The notes under the pieces were generated by a model. That model saw only the letters and a program-made list of their open reading frames with translations. It was not told where the DNA came from and ran no database searches. A program made the translations under genes and the position numbers. Shown here one piece after another: positions 51,517 to 60,527 of a DNA stretch of 64,000 nt. The first letter of the stretch is position 1. The number at the start of each line of letters is the position of its first letter. This stretch comes from Ancylobacter dichloromethanicus (GTDB lineage: Bacteria > Pseudomonadota > Alphaproteobacteria > Rhizobiales > Xanthobacteraceae). The stretch covers positions 265,911-329,910 of the forward strand of contig NZ_JAHBGC010000038.1 in NCBI RefSeq assembly GCF_018390645.1, read 5' to 3'.

Positions 51517-52872
51517 CTAAACCATCGAGCCGATGTCCGAGGCGTAGCTCGGATAGGCAAAGATGATGCCCTTCATTTGGTTGGCGGTCAGACCCGCTCC
51601 CATCGCCATTGCGAACAGGTTGATCTGTTCCTCGGCACCGGGACCAATCAGATGGGCCCCCAGGATCACCCCCGTCCCCCGCTCGACGAGGACCTTGTAG
51701 CCGGTTCTGACCGCTCCAACCCGTAGGGACGAATACCAGCCGTTGGTCTTCTCGAATTTGACATCGAAGTTGAGGCCCTTCTCGCGCGCCGCCGCTTCGG
51801 AAAGCCCGACGGTGGCCACCGGCGGCAGTGTGAAAACGACGCTCGGGATCGGCGGATATTTCACCGCGCGCTCGTCCTTGCCGGCCAGCAGGTTCTTGCC
51901 CGCTACCCGCCCCTCGTAGGCCGAGACTGGCGTCAAGTTTGGACCGCTGTCGGCGCAGTCGCCTGCGGCGAAGATGTTCGGGTTGGTGGTACGCATGTAA
52001 CGGCTGACCTTGATGCCGCGCCGACCGCTTTCCACGCCCGCGGCAGCAAGGTTCAGGTGCTCGATGTTCGGTGCCCGGCCGCTCCCGTGGACGACCAGAT
52101 CGCACGTAACGGTCTTCACGCCAAATGGCGTTTCATAGGCTACGGTAAATTCCTCGCCGGTTTTCTCGATCTTCAGAACCTTGGCCTCGGTTTGCAGGTT
52201 AATTCCCATCTCGATCGTGGTCTCGACCAGCATGTCAACCAAATCGGGATCGAAATTGCCCAGCGGGCGCTCGACCATTTCCAGGACCGTGACTTCACTG
52301 GCGCTCGCCCGCTTGGAAACATGGGCGAATTCCATGGCGATGAAGCCGCCGCCGACAAAGACTATTCGCTTGGGTTTTTCAGGCAGCTCGAGAAAATCGG
52401 TGCTGGTGAGCAGCAGGTCTTCCCCGGGGATGTTCAGGGTCATCGGCCGCGCGCCAGTGGCGATGTGGAAATGCTTCGCTCGCAGCGGTGATCCGTTGAC
52501 TTCAATCGTATCTGGGCCGGTAAAGCGCGCATCGCCGTGCAGCGTGAAAATACCTGCCTTCTTCAGCCCGGCTTCTATCCTCGCCGGCATGACGCCAGTG
52601 AATGTCCGCTTGAACGCGATCATGTCCGGCCAGTTGATCGACGTCTGGGCTTCGAGCCCTTTGCCTCTGAGATTATGCGCCCAATCCACGCCTTCGGTGA
52701 CGGCGATGAGCATCTTCTTGGGGTCGCAACCGCGCAAAGCACAGGTGCCGCCATAGGGCAGACTGTCGACGCTGGCGACGTTCCAGCCCGCCGCGGCCGT
52801 CATTCGAGCGACGCCGTTGCCGCCGGTTCCGGCCCCAATCACGATCAGATCATAATCTTGCGCGTCGCTCAT
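51517..52872 (-). CDS. Glutathione-reductase-like FAD oxidoreductase
   Basis: 451 residues. FAD motif VIGAGTGGNGVAR, redox disulfide GGTCALRGCDPKKML, NAD motif FVGGGFIAMEFA, IFAAGDCADSG and a C-terminal domain. VLEMVERPLGNFDPD is as seen in bacterial glutathione/mercuric-reductase-like proteins. It lacks C-terminal vicinal cysteines, so it is not MerA. The substrate is unknown; the nearby CMD-family gene (130 nt upstream, same strand) suggests a peroxide-response pair. Confidence 0.87.
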   Translation of the reverse strand: MSDAQDYDLIVIGAGTGGNGVARMTAAAGWNVASVDSLPYGGTCALRGCDPKKMLIAVTEGVDWAHNLRGKGLEAQTSINWPDMIAFKRTFTGVMPARIEAGLKKAGIFTLHGDARFTGPDTIEVNGSPLRAKHFHIATGARPMTLNIPGEDLLLTSTDFLELPEKPKRIVFVGGGFIAMEFAHVSKRASASEVTVLEMVERPLGNFDPDLVDMLVETTIEMGINLQTEAKVLKIEKTGEEFTVAYETPFGVKTVTCDLVVHGSGRAPNIEHLNLAAAGVESGRRGIKVSRYMRTTNPNIFAAGDCADSGPNLTPVSAYEGRVAGKNLLAGKDERAVKYPPIPSVVFTLPPVATVGLSEAAAREKGLNFDVKFEKTNGWYSSLRVGAVRTGYKVLVERGTGVILGAHLIGPGAEEQINLFAMAMGAGLTANQMKGIIFAYPSYASDIGSMV

Positions 52873-53002
52873 GGAATTCTCCTGTGGTGAGCGTTTCCCT
52901 CGGCTCGCTCAATCGACAGTCTCAAGGCGGGCAGCCCGCCAGATCACGACCGCAAAGCTCCAAGAAACGCAGTCGTGATGAGGGTCGCCAGTCTCCGGCT
53001 GG

Positions 53003-53578
53003 TTAAGCGCTCGGCCTCCACGCATACGCAGTGAATGCGTCATCCACCTTGGGGTTGTTCACGTGGTTTGCATAATTGCTGAGTGTCTTGACCGCGAGCG
53101 CGAGGACGATTTCAAGCACCTGCTCTTCCTTGTAGCCGGCACTCAGAAAGGCTTTCAGGTCGTCCGCCGTTGGTCGTCCGCGCGTCGTAAATATACGTGA
53201 CGTGAATGTGCTGAGCGCAGCGAGCCTGGGATCGGCAATGCTCGCGGCCGAGCGCAGGGCGCCGAGAACATCGGCGGAAACCTTTGAGACCTTCTCGGCG
53301 ATCATGCTGTGAGCCGCCATGCAATATTCGCATCCGTTCTCGCGGCTGATCGTCAGGAAGACGACCTCCTGCTCGGCCGGTGTGAATCCCGAGTGCGCGC
53401 GAAATGCGGTATAGCCATCAAGATAGGTCTGCAGAAGCCCCGGCGAGTTGGCCATCCCGGCATACATGTTAGGGATGAATCCGACCGAGGCTTTTGCCTT
53501 TTCAAGGGCTGCCTTAGCCCGCGGGTCAGCGTTTTGCAGCGTTACCGGCGAGAGTGAGAGTCTGGCATTGTCAGTCAT
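53003..53578 (-). CDS. Carboxymuconolactone decarboxylase/AhpD-family protein
   Basis: 191 residues. The AhpD motif is RENGCEYCMAAHSM (E-x2-C-x2-C-x3-H). Members act as thiol-dependent peroxidases or decarboxylases. Upstream of the glutathione-reductase-like gene on the same strand, which could supply electrons (inference). A different, decayed CMD gene lies at 38110-38434. Confidence 0.88.
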   Translation of the reverse strand: MTDNARLSLSPVTLQNADPRAKAALEKAKASVGFIPNMYAGMANSPGLLQTYLDGYTAFRAHSGFTPAEQEVVFLTISRENGCEYCMAAHSMIAEKVSKVSADVLGALRSAASIADPRLAALSTFTSRIFTTRGRPTADDLKAFLSAGYKEEQVLEIVLALAVKTLSNYANHVNNPKVDDAFTAYAWRPSA

Positions 53579-53802
53579 TGCATTCTCCTGCGCTTAAGAT
53601 GGCAAACGCGCGTATTGATGACATCATGTACGTGCTCGTGACTGCGGGATGAGGAAGTGGGCGTTATCGGCGAGGCGGCTCGATTGCATGCGGTCCAGGT
53701 CGAGGCGCGGACAGTCACAGCGTCGGTCGCAACTGGTCTATCGATCGCTCATCTCATCCTTCTCTGCTTGCCCAAATCCTCGATCTCGGCCTGGTCTAGG
53801 GT

Positions 53803-53817
53803 CTGTAGCGGCTACAG
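53803..53817. promoter_or_regulatory. Second mer-type operator, before the decayed merR
   Basis: CTGTAG-CGG-CTACAG, followed by GGGTCAAG, nearly identical to 42909-42923. To its left, minus-strand sequence resembling the merT start runs into a stop after four codons. Region 53690-53836 therefore looks like a decayed copy of the merT-merR control region. Confidence 0.6.
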
Positions 53818-53836
53818 GGTCAAGAGGTTTTTCGCG

Positions 53837-54250
53837 ATGCGCGATCGGAAGCTGCCAAAGGGCCTCCCACGCGCCGAGTTGGCCCGGCGGACGGGCGCCA
53901 ATCTCGAACCGTGCGCTACCACGAGAAGATCGGCTTGTTGCCGCCGCGACCGAGAACCGCCTGCGGCTATCGGAGCTATGGCGGGGCACATGAACGCCGC
54001 CTTGGCTTTGTACCGAGGCGCGAGAGCGCTCGAGGAGATCCGCGCCTTGCTGCGCCTAGTGGACGAACGGGGCCAACCTTGCGCTGAAGCGAGCCGCCTA
54101 GCGACGACTCACTTGGCAGACGTGCGGGCAAAGATCGCCGATTTGAAACGGATGGAAGGAGTGTTGAAGACGGTGTTTGCCCAGTGCGTCGATGCAACGC
54201 GCCTCGATTGCCCGCTGATAGAGACATTGTTCCGTGAGACGACCTTCTAA
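53837..54250 (+). pseudogene. Decayed merR copy with compensating frameshifts
   Basis: 137 codons, open throughout. The start (MRDRKLPKGLPRAELARRTG) and end (CVDATRLDCPLIETLF) match the intact merR at 42943-43371. Between about 53907 and 54025 the protein is unrelated; TVRYHEKIGLLP and TACGYRSYGG appear there in another frame. A 1-nt loss and a later deletion restore the frame, destroying the DNA-recognition region but keeping the metal-binding end. Confidence 0.7.
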
Positions 54251-54514
54251 TAGGTCGGCTTCGTTACGCCTGAACACACCAGGTTTTGCTCTCAGTTTAT
54301 CACGGAGCTTGAAATCGGCCGCCTGCGCCGAGAATCGAAAAGCCAGCCCGCCAACTGAGTTACGGGGTAGTTTCGGCTGCGAGGACAATATTTGAACTTT
54401 CGCGCACGCCTTCGGCGCTCATGGACTGGCAAAGCCAGAGCCGATTTTCTTGAGTGAAATTCAGAGTGGATGAGTGGCTTAGAACCCTTCGTCCCCAACA
54501 TTCGTCAAATGAGA

Positions 54515-54591
54515 TGGCGCGCCCGACACGATTCGAACGTGTGGCCTCCACCTTCGGAGGGTGGCGCTCTATCCAGCTGAGCTACGGGCGC
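54515..54591 (-). tRNA. tRNA-Arg (CCG)
   Basis: 77 nt with CCA encoded. Acceptor arms GCGCCCG and CGGGCGC pair perfectly; D-arm GCTCAGCTGGATAGAGC; anticodon stem CCACC/GGTGG with loop CTCCGAA, giving anticodon CCG (codon CGG); T-arm ACACGTTCGAATCGTGT. The 3' end faces the island (lower coordinates), as expected for a tRNA target of integration. The 264 nt between it and the decayed merR hold no gene. Confidence 0.95.
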
Positions 54592-55216
54592 ATCTCTCAT
54601 TGCCTAGTCCGACCAACCTCTGCAGGTCAACGGATTCGGACACCTTCAATCGTGCCTCTCGGTCCAAACGCATGTCGTGATGTGCTGGTGCATCCTACGC
54701 TACGCGCTTTTTCGCTGCCGTTCTCCGAAATCTGCTTACGCCGTGCTTACGCGAAACATCTTCAAGACAGGGCAGCTCGCCTCCAGGCTCTCAACTCATT
54801 GAAACTCGTTGCCTTCTTCTACTTCTATCCAACACAGACACCCTTGACATCAGCCTTCGGAGGGCAGCGCTCATGAAGGGACGCATTCGCGCCGGTTCGA
54901 AAAGCTGTTCGGGATGCTTGGACTCGCGGGTTAAACTGCGAGCGCGCCAACGCCCCTCAATTGACGCGCCTCACGCGTGTCACACCCCGCCGATTTTTAG
55001 CCGAGACTTGCCGCCTCCCCTACGCCCGCAGGACAGGCCTTCCCTCCTCGCGTGCTCTTGTGCATCCATTTCCGTGCAACAGCGTGAGCCGCCGGAAACC
55101 GGCAAGCCTGGTAGTGATGCTGAGTGACGGTCTCACTCAGAGGCACAACCTCGCGTCCGACCACCACCCCATGGTCGGCAACAAAGCGCCGAAGCGTACC
55201 GATCGCAGGAGGCAGT
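54592..55216. other. Intergenic stretch between tRNA-Arg and the HTH gene
   Basis: No convincing coding region in 625 nt. Two details: CCTTCGGAGGG followed by GCGCTC near 54855-54872 echoes the anticodon-arm region of the tRNA, and an 8-bp hairpin (CTGAGTGA/TCACTCAG) lies near 55120-55141. Open frames here have poor protein character. Confidence 0.5.
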
Positions 55217-55447
55217 ATGTCAGAAACCAAATTCCTCACTCCGGAAGAAGTGACCGAGCGCTATCGTGGAGGCGTCTCGGTAGGAACTCTCCGAAACTGG
55301 CGCGCTATGAAAATTGGACCGTCGTTTGTGAAGATCGGTAAGGCCGTCCTCTATCCGATCGACGAGCTTGAAGCGTGGGACGAAGGGAATAGAGTGAAGT
55401 GCCGCGCTTCAAAGCGACTCGATGAGCACGTCGGTGATCAAGCGTGA
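55217..55447 (+). CDS. AlpA/excisionase-like helix-turn-helix protein
   Basis: 76 residues from ATG 55217 with AGGAGG upstream. [20 protein letters not shown] then [20 protein letters not shown] and [10 protein letters not shown] is the pattern of small MerR/AlpA-type HTH proteins used as excisionases or prophage/ICE regulators. It lies between a tRNA and a truncated radC, typical of an element end, but no integrase is visible in the window. Confidence 0.8.
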   Translation: MSETKFLTPEEVTERYRGGVSVGTLRNWRAMKIGPSFVKIGKAVLYPIDELEAWDEGNRVKCRASKRLDEHVGDQA

Positions 55448-55550
55448 CAATCACGGTCGAGCATTGTGGACATATCCCAATGCCCGGCACCAGTCGCCGA
55501 TGAAATCGCAAAAAATGGCGCAATTTCATGATATTATAAATCTGCCTTGG

Positions 55551-55715
55551 CTGATACACAACCACCCGAGCGGTGACCCGACGCCCTCGAATGCCGACAT
55601 CCAGATGACCAAGACCATCATCGACGTGGCCAAGCCGCTCGGCATCGAGGTGCACGACCACATCATCGTCGGCAAGGACGGGCATGCCTCCTTGCGCGGG
55701 CTGCGGCTGATCTGA
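55551..55715 (+). pseudogene. radC: RadC 3' fragment
   Basis: 54 codons: [20 protein letters not shown] and [20 protein letters not shown] are the end of the RadC/JAB metal-protease domain (HxH...D motif). The 5' four-fifths are absent; upstream sequence (55448-55550) has no RadC similarity. The break at about 55550 probably marks the chromosome junction of the island. Confidence 0.8.
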
Positions 55716-55752
55716 GCCGCTGATATCTGAGCCTCGTCTCGCCGGGGCCCCG

Positions 55753-56514
55753 TCAGGGACGGCTGAGCAGCAGCGGGGGACCCTCGTCGGGGGGAACCTT
55801 CTCCCACCCGCCATCCTCCTGCGCCGCGAAACGCAGGCCGTCGCCACCGGCGCCGAGCAGCACGAGGCCGCCGCCGTCGAGCCGCCAGCGATCGGGGGCG
55901 AGCGTGGCGAGGCCGGCCGGACAGCGGCCGACCAGCCGGGCGCGGAAGGTGCCGCCGCCGGCATCGGTCCCGGTCAGCTCGATGTGGCAGGCCGGCTCGC
56001 CGGCGGTTTCGGCGACATCCCAGGCGCCGACGAGATCGGCCGCGTGCAGCCCGGGATCGGCAAGGCGGGGATTGACGAGGAAATAGACGCCGTCGCCCTC
56101 GCGCAGCGCTTCCCATGTGCCGCCGACCCCCTCGGTGAATTCCGCCACCAGCGTGTCATCCGGGCCGTGCAGGCGGATGGCGTTGCCGGGGCCGGGAGCC
56201 CAGGAGGCGATGTCGACGCTGAACAGGATGGCGTCGGCACAGGCCGGCCGATCGAGGCCAACCTCATAGCGCTCGGCCGCGACGCCCCTGCGGCCCAGTG
56301 GCCTTTCGGACAGCGCAAGCGGGCAGACACGGTCGCCATCGGCGTTGGTCAGCCGGTACTCGGCGGCGAGCGTGGCGGCCGGCGGTGGCTCGTCGCCGGG
56401 CGCCGCGCTGTCCTCCGCCCGGCCCGGCGCCGCGAGCAGCACGGCGAGCGCGGCGGCGGCCGCTAGCACAACCGGGCGACGTCGGCTCGGGTAGGGCCTG
56501 CGGCCCGCATCCAT
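55753..56514 (-). CDS. AprI/Inh-type metalloprotease inhibitor domain protein
   Basis: 253 residues with a signal peptide (about 16-33). Two similar beta-barrel units: residues about 47-140 (YRLTNADGDRVCPLALSERP) and about 160-250 (LVGAWDVAETAGEPACHIEL, then CPAGLATLAPDRWRL). Each has the Cys pair and W-rich pattern of Inh inhibitors, which block secreted serralysin-type proteases in the periplasm. Two copies in one protein are less usual than a single domain. Confidence 0.75.
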   Translation of the reverse strand: MDAGRRPYPSRRRPVVLAAAAALAVLLAAPGRAEDSAAPGDEPPPAATLAAEYRLTNADGDRVCPLALSERPLGRRGVAAERYEVGLDRPACADAILFSVDIASWAPGPGNAIRLHGPDDTLVAEFTEGVGGTWEALREGDGVYFLVNPRLADPGLHAADLVGAWDVAETAGEPACHIELTGTDAGGGTFRARLVGRCPAGLATLAPDRWRLDGGGLVLLGAGGDGLRFAAQEDGGWEKVPPDEGPPLLLSRP

Positions 56515-56527
56515 GCGCGGCTCCTCA

Positions 56528-57511
56528 TCAACGCGCCGGCTTCACCGGCGTCTCCGGCACCGGCGTCAGTACCGGCCGATCCTCCGCCCAGGCCAGCAGA
56601 TTGTCGACCACGAGCTGTCCCATGGCGTTGCGGGTGACGTGGGTGGCGGAGGCGACATGCGGCAGCAGCACGGCATTGTCCATGTCGATCAGCGCGTCCG
56701 GCACATGCGGCTCGTCGGCGAAGACGTCGAGGCCGGCGGCAGCGATGGTGCCGTTCTGCAGCGCCGCGATCAGCGCCGGCTCGTCGACCACGGAGCCGCG
56801 CGCGACATTGATCAGCACACCGGTCGGCCCGAGCGCGGCGAGCACCCCGGCATTGATCATGCGTTCGGTCTCGGCGCCGCCGGGCACGATGACGATCAGC
56901 GCATCGACATTGCGGGCCAGGGCAATGAGGTCGGGATAATGGGTATAGGGCACGTCCGCCACCGGGCGGCGGCTGTGATAGGCGATCGGCCGGCCGAAAC
57001 CTTCCAGCCGGCGGGCGATGGCGCGGCCGATGCGCCCCATGCCGACGATGCCGAGGGCGCGGTCGCGCAGGGTGGCGGTGAGCGGGAAGCCGCCGGACGG
57101 CCATTTCCCCTCCCGCAGATGCCGCTCGGCCTGCGGAATCTGCCGCAGCGTCGCGAGCAGCAGCCCGACGGTAAGATCGGCCACCTCGTCATCCAGCACG
57201 CCGGGCGTGTTGGTGACGACGACGCCACGCCGACCCGCCGCCTCGGCATCCACCGAATCATAGCCGACACCGAAATTGGCGACGATTTCCAGAGCCGGCA
57301 GCCGGGCCATCAGCGCGTCGGTCACCCGGCGGGCGCCGCCGCCGGTGGAGCCGACGCCGGTGGCGACGGCGCGGATACGCGGGCCGACCTCGGCGAGGGT
57401 GGCCTCGGCGTCGGGCGCGTCGAGCCGGTGGACGGTGAAATGCTCGCGAAGCTGCGCCTCGATCATGCCCATCATCGGGCCGGTCTGGAGAAGGTCGGGG
57501 CGGGCGGGCAT
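56528..57511 (-). CDS. D-2-hydroxyacid dehydrogenase (hydroxypyruvate/glyoxylate reductase type)
   Basis: 327 residues. NAD-binding GIVGMGRIGRAIARRLEGFG, VNVARGSVVDE (catalytic Arg), GLDVFADEP (Glu) and LLPHVASAT (catalytic His). NFGVGYDSVDAEAAGRRGVV is typical of GHRB-like enzymes that reduce hydroxypyruvate or glyoxylate. It ends 13 nt from the inhibitor gene. Confidence 0.9.
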   Translation of the reverse strand: MPARPDLLQTGPMMGMIEAQLREHFTVHRLDAPDAEATLAEVGPRIRAVATGVGSTGGGARRVTDALMARLPALEIVANFGVGYDSVDAEAAGRRGVVVTNTPGVLDDEVADLTVGLLLATLRQIPQAERHLREGKWPSGGFPLTATLRDRALGIVGMGRIGRAIARRLEGFGRPIAYHSRRPVADVPYTHYPDLIALARNVDALIVIVPGGAETERMINAGVLAALGPTGVLINVARGSVVDEPALIAALQNGTIAAAGLDVFADEPHVPDALIDMDNAVLLPHVASATHVTRNAMGQLVVDNLLAWAEDRPVLTPVPETPVKPAR

Positions 57512-57598
57512 GGGGCACTCCTCAGCGCGAAGGGGCCGGTATTCCTCACCAAAGCCCGGCTGGTTTCAAGCCCCCTCGCGGTCGATGGCTTCACGCCG

Positions 57599-58093
57599 TC
57601 AGGCCGGCTCTTCCTCAAGGCCGTCCTCGGCGTCCTCCTCGGTGTCGGCGGTGACGGCGCCGAGCTGGGCGGAAAGGTTGCGCTCGATCTTGCGCAGCAT
57701 CTTGCGCAGCCGTTTGCGGTCCTTGCCGTCGAGGCCGGCGGTCATCGAATCCTCGATCGAATCGGAGATGGCGTCGATCGCCTCCGCCCGATGGCGTCCC
57801 TCATCGGTGAGATGTACCCGCACGAGGCGAGCGTCGCCTTCCGAGGCGCGGCGCACCAGCAGGCCCTGAGCGGAGAGCCGGCCCACCGTCTTGGACGCGG
57901 TGGGCGGGCGCACCCGCAACGCGGCGGCGAGCTCGGTCATGGTTCGGCCGTCGGTCTCGCAGAGCAGCTTGAGCACCGTTTCCTGCCCGGGAAACAAACC
58001 GATGTCCTGAAGGCGACGCGCCGCGAGAGCGCGCTGGAGGCGCGCCACATGGTGCAGTCTCTGGCCGATCTTCTTGTCGAAGCCGTCTTTCAT
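57599..58093 (-). CDS. MarR-family transcriptional regulator
   Basis: 164 residues from ATG 58093. Winged HTH with LFPGQETVLKLLCETDGRTM, TELAAALRVRPPTASKTVGR and a wing with RRASEGDARLVRVHLTDEG. Acidic C-terminal tail (EEDAEDGLEEEPA). Lies between the dehydrogenase and the oxidoreductase gene, all on the minus strand. Target unknown. Confidence 0.9.
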   Translation of the reverse strand: MKDGFDKKIGQRLHHVARLQRALAARRLQDIGLFPGQETVLKLLCETDGRTMTELAAALRVRPPTASKTVGRLSAQGLLVRRASEGDARLVRVHLTDEGRHRAEAIDAISDSIEDSMTAGLDGKDRKRLRKMLRKIERNLSAQLGAVTADTEEDAEDGLEEEPA

Positions 58094-58217
58094 GGGCGCT
58101 CCTGCGACCGAATACGCCACGGCGACAAATATCTAACGCGCGAGTAACGCATTGCCGTGACACGAACATGGCCGCAATTACGCAGTTCGTCAAAGTTCTC
58201 GTTGAATCCGCCTTCTC

Positions 58218-58805
58218 TCACAGCCGCGAAAAGCGTGCCTCGACCCGGGAAAGAAAGGTCGCGCGGCTGGAAGCACTGGCCGAATCCATGCTGTGCAAGG
58301 CGAGCCAAAGCTTTTTCGCCCGCGGATGAATGATGCCGCCAATGCCGTCGAGCAGGATGCGCCGCCCCGGCTGGCCGATCCACAGCCACCAGTACCAGGG
58401 CGAACCGAGCGAGGTCACGGCGGCGAGAACGCGGATATTGGTGAGCCGGCGTTCCAGCGGCCGGTTCGGCTGCGGCATGCCGAAGGTCTCATGCGGCACC
58501 AGCACGCGGTCGAGCCAGCCCTTCAGCATGGCGGGCGGGCCGTACCACCAGGTGGGCGCGACGAAGATCAGCGCCTCGGCCCGCTTCACCCGTTCCAGAT
58601 AGCCGGCAACGGGCAGCACGTTGATCCCGGGCTCGTGATAGCCGAGGCGCTCGTCGCGGCCCATCACCGGGTCGAAGCCTTCAGCGTGCAGGTCGATGAG
58701 ATCGACCTCATGCCCGGCGGCCCTGAGCCCGCGCAGCACGGCGTCGCGCACGCCGGCGGTGAAGCTTTCGGCCACCGGGTGGCAATAGACGACCAGCGCG
58801 CGCAT
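58218..58805 (-). CDS. NAD(P)H:quinone oxidoreductase-like flavodoxin-fold protein
   Basis: 195 residues from ATG 58805. RALVVYCHPVAESFTAGV binds FMN/FAD phosphate; IFVAPTWWYGPPAMLKGWLD is the flavin-contact loop of the NQO1/MdaB family. Start overlaps the stop of the upstream FAD-oxidase fragment, so the two once formed one operon. Confidence 0.85.
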   Translation of the reverse strand: MRALVVYCHPVAESFTAGVRDAVLRGLRAAGHEVDLIDLHAEGFDPVMGRDERLGYHEPGINVLPVAGYLERVKRAEALIFVAPTWWYGPPAMLKGWLDRVLVPHETFGMPQPNRPLERRLTNIRVLAAVTSLGSPWYWWLWIGQPGRRILLDGIGGIIHPRAKKLWLALHSMDSASASSRATFLSRVEARFSRL

Positions 58806-59113
58806 CAGCCGGCATCCCCTGCGGTTCGGCTTTCCAGGCCTGCGAACAGATAGGTCCGGCCGGCAGGGAAGTCGAAATCGGGGTGATCCCAGGCGATCAT
58901 CTTGCCGGGATCGAGCAGCCCCTTCGGGTCCGCTTCGCGCTTGAAGGAGATCTGCGCCGCGTCGGTCTGCTTCATGCCGCCTTCCTCCCGCGTGGAACGG
59001 TACGGGTTGAACACCGGGATGCCGCGATCCTCGTGCCGGGCGACGATTTCCGCCAGCCGCAGCTCCTGCCCGCTGTCGGCACAGGCGGCATTGATGTCGG
59101 GCAGTACCGGTAG
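58805..59113 (-). pseudogene. C-terminal fragment of an FAD-linked oxidase
   Basis: In frame LPDINAACADSGQELRLAEI, then GIPVFNPYRSTREEGGMK and LLDPGKMIAWDHPDFDF, the end of a GlcD/4-cresol-dehydrogenase-like flavoprotein. A TGA at about 59117-59119 precedes it and the FAD-binding domain is missing, so only the last 100 residues remain. Confidence 0.65.
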
Positions 59114-59131
59114 ACGTCACGGCTCTTCTGG

Positions 59132-59160
59132 CGCACCGGGGCCGGACTGTCCCCGGTGCG
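59132..59160. terminator. Strong hairpin, possible terminator or palindromic repeat
   Basis: 10-bp perfect stem CGCACCGGGG/CCCCGGTGCG with a 9-nt loop, in the gap between the amidohydrolase gene and the oxidase fragment. No U-run follows closely. A smaller hairpin, TGCCC-TTA-GGGCA, lies near 59178-59190. Confidence 0.45.
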
Positions 59161-59213
59161 GATGCCTGCGAGCCCTGCCCTTAGGGCAGAAAGAATGACG
59201 CTTTTGCCTCGGC

Positions 59214-60527
59214 TCACGCGGGAGGCTCCATCAGGTCGTCGAGTTCGGCATAGTCCGGCGGGGTGGTGTCGATGGCGCGCCCGCCGCGCAGAATGGTCCG
59301 GTCCGGCTGCGGGCGGGACAGCCATTCATTGAGGCTGCGCGCCGGGAAAATCGACAGGTCGGCGCGACCGCCGGGGGCGAGCATGCCGGCTTCGAGGCCC
59401 ATATGGACGGCCGGGGTGCGGGCGATGAGCGCGGGCCCATCACCATGCGGGTGGTCGAGATGGGCGATGCGGGCGGCTTCCCGGTAGACTTCCACCAGAT
59501 CGAGGTCGCCATAGGCATAGAAGGGGTCGCGCGCATTGTCGCTCGCCACCATCACCGGAACGCCGCGCGCCTTCATCTCGTGCAGCAGGGTGACGCCGCG
59601 CCAGCGCGGGGTGCGGCCGGGATGCCGGTCCTGGAGATAGAGGTTGCACATCGGCAGGGAGACGACGGCGATGCCGGCCTGCGCCACCAGATCGAGCGTG
59701 TGGCCGATCTCATGCGCGTCCTTCACCGCCATCGCGCAGCAATGGCCCGCGAGGATGGGGCCCTCGAAGCGCCGGTCGACTGCCATTCGGGCGAGGGTGG
59801 CGAGGCCGCGGCCGTGGCGGTCGCGCTCGTCGACATGAAGGTCGAGGCCGAGGCCGAAACGCTCGGCGGCGTCGAACAGGCGCGCCAGCCCCACCGTCAG
59901 GCTGGGGGTCACGTAGGTGTAGCTGCCGAGCCGCCCGCCATGTTCGCGCACCAGGTTCAGAAGCTGCGCGAAACGCCCGTCATCGAGGACGCCGTCTATG
60001 GCGATGAGGCCGACCGCCTGCAGGTCGATCCGCCCGCGCCAGCTCTCGCGCATCTCGCTGAACACCCGCCACGCGGCAGCCGCGCGCGGGCCGTCCGAAT
60101 CGAGATGGGTGCGGATGGCGACCGTGCCATGGGCATGGGCGCAGCGCAGGGCGAAATCGAAGCGCCGGCGGATGTCGTCCTCGCTCCAGTGCGCGGCGCG
60201 GTCGGCGGCGACGGCGTTCATCGCGCCGTCGAAGGTGCCGTCCGGGTTGGGTGCCCGCTTCCAGATGAAACCCTTGTCGAGATGGGTGTGGATATCGACC
60301 AGGCCGGGCAGCACCAGCCGACCCTTGAGGTCGAGCCGGGGCCCGGCGTCGCCGAGCATGCCGGCCGGGGCGAGCCGGGCGATGCGCCCGCCCTCCAGCG
60401 CGATGTCGAGCGCGACCAGCCCCTCCACCTCCGCCGGACCGGCGATGACGGGGATGAGGCAGGCCGGCACGTGCGCATGGCCGAGCACATAGCCGGCGGG
60501 AGCGGCCTTGAGGTCGGGCATCGTCAT
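59214..60527 (-). CDS. Cytosine-deaminase-like amidohydrolase
   Basis: 437 residues. Metal ligands are seen in VDIHTHLDKGF (HxH), LDLHVDE, GHCCAM and VASDNARDPF (Asp), the CodA-type pattern. Such enzymes deaminate cytosine, isoguanine or related rings. It overlaps the permease gene by 4 nt as last gene of an ABC-transporter operon, so the imported solute is probably its substrate, perhaps a pyrimidine. Confidence 0.85.
   Translation of the reverse strand: MTMPDLKAAPAGYVLGHAHVPACLIPVIAGPAEVEGLVALDIALEGGRIARLAPAGMLGDAGPRLDLKGRLVLPGLVDIHTHLDKGFIWKRAPNPDGTFDGAMNAVAADRAAHWSEDDIRRRFDFALRCAHAHGTVAIRTHLDSDGPRAAAAWRVFSEMRESWRGRIDLQAVGLIAIDGVLDDGRFAQLLNLVREHGGRLGSYTYVTPSLTVGLARLFDAAERFGLGLDLHVDERDRHGRGLATLARMAVDRRFEGPILAGHCCAMAVKDAHEIGHTLDLVAQAGIAVVSLPMCNLYLQDRHPGRTPRWRGVTLLHEMKARGVPVMVASDNARDPFYAYGDLDLVEVYREAARIAHLDHPHGDGPALIARTPAVHMGLEAGMLAPGGRADLSIFPARSLNEWLSRPQPDRTILRGGRAIDTTPPDYAELDDLMEPPA

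Noticed and set aside
51517-52872. Second merA
   Set aside because: Lacks the C-terminal vicinal cysteines and any HMA domain; closer to glutathione-reductase-like enzymes. The same applies to 18780-20210.
54997-55239. Minus-strand open frame of 80 residues near the HTH gene
   Set aside because: Covers the HTH gene's ribosome-binding site and has no recognised homology.
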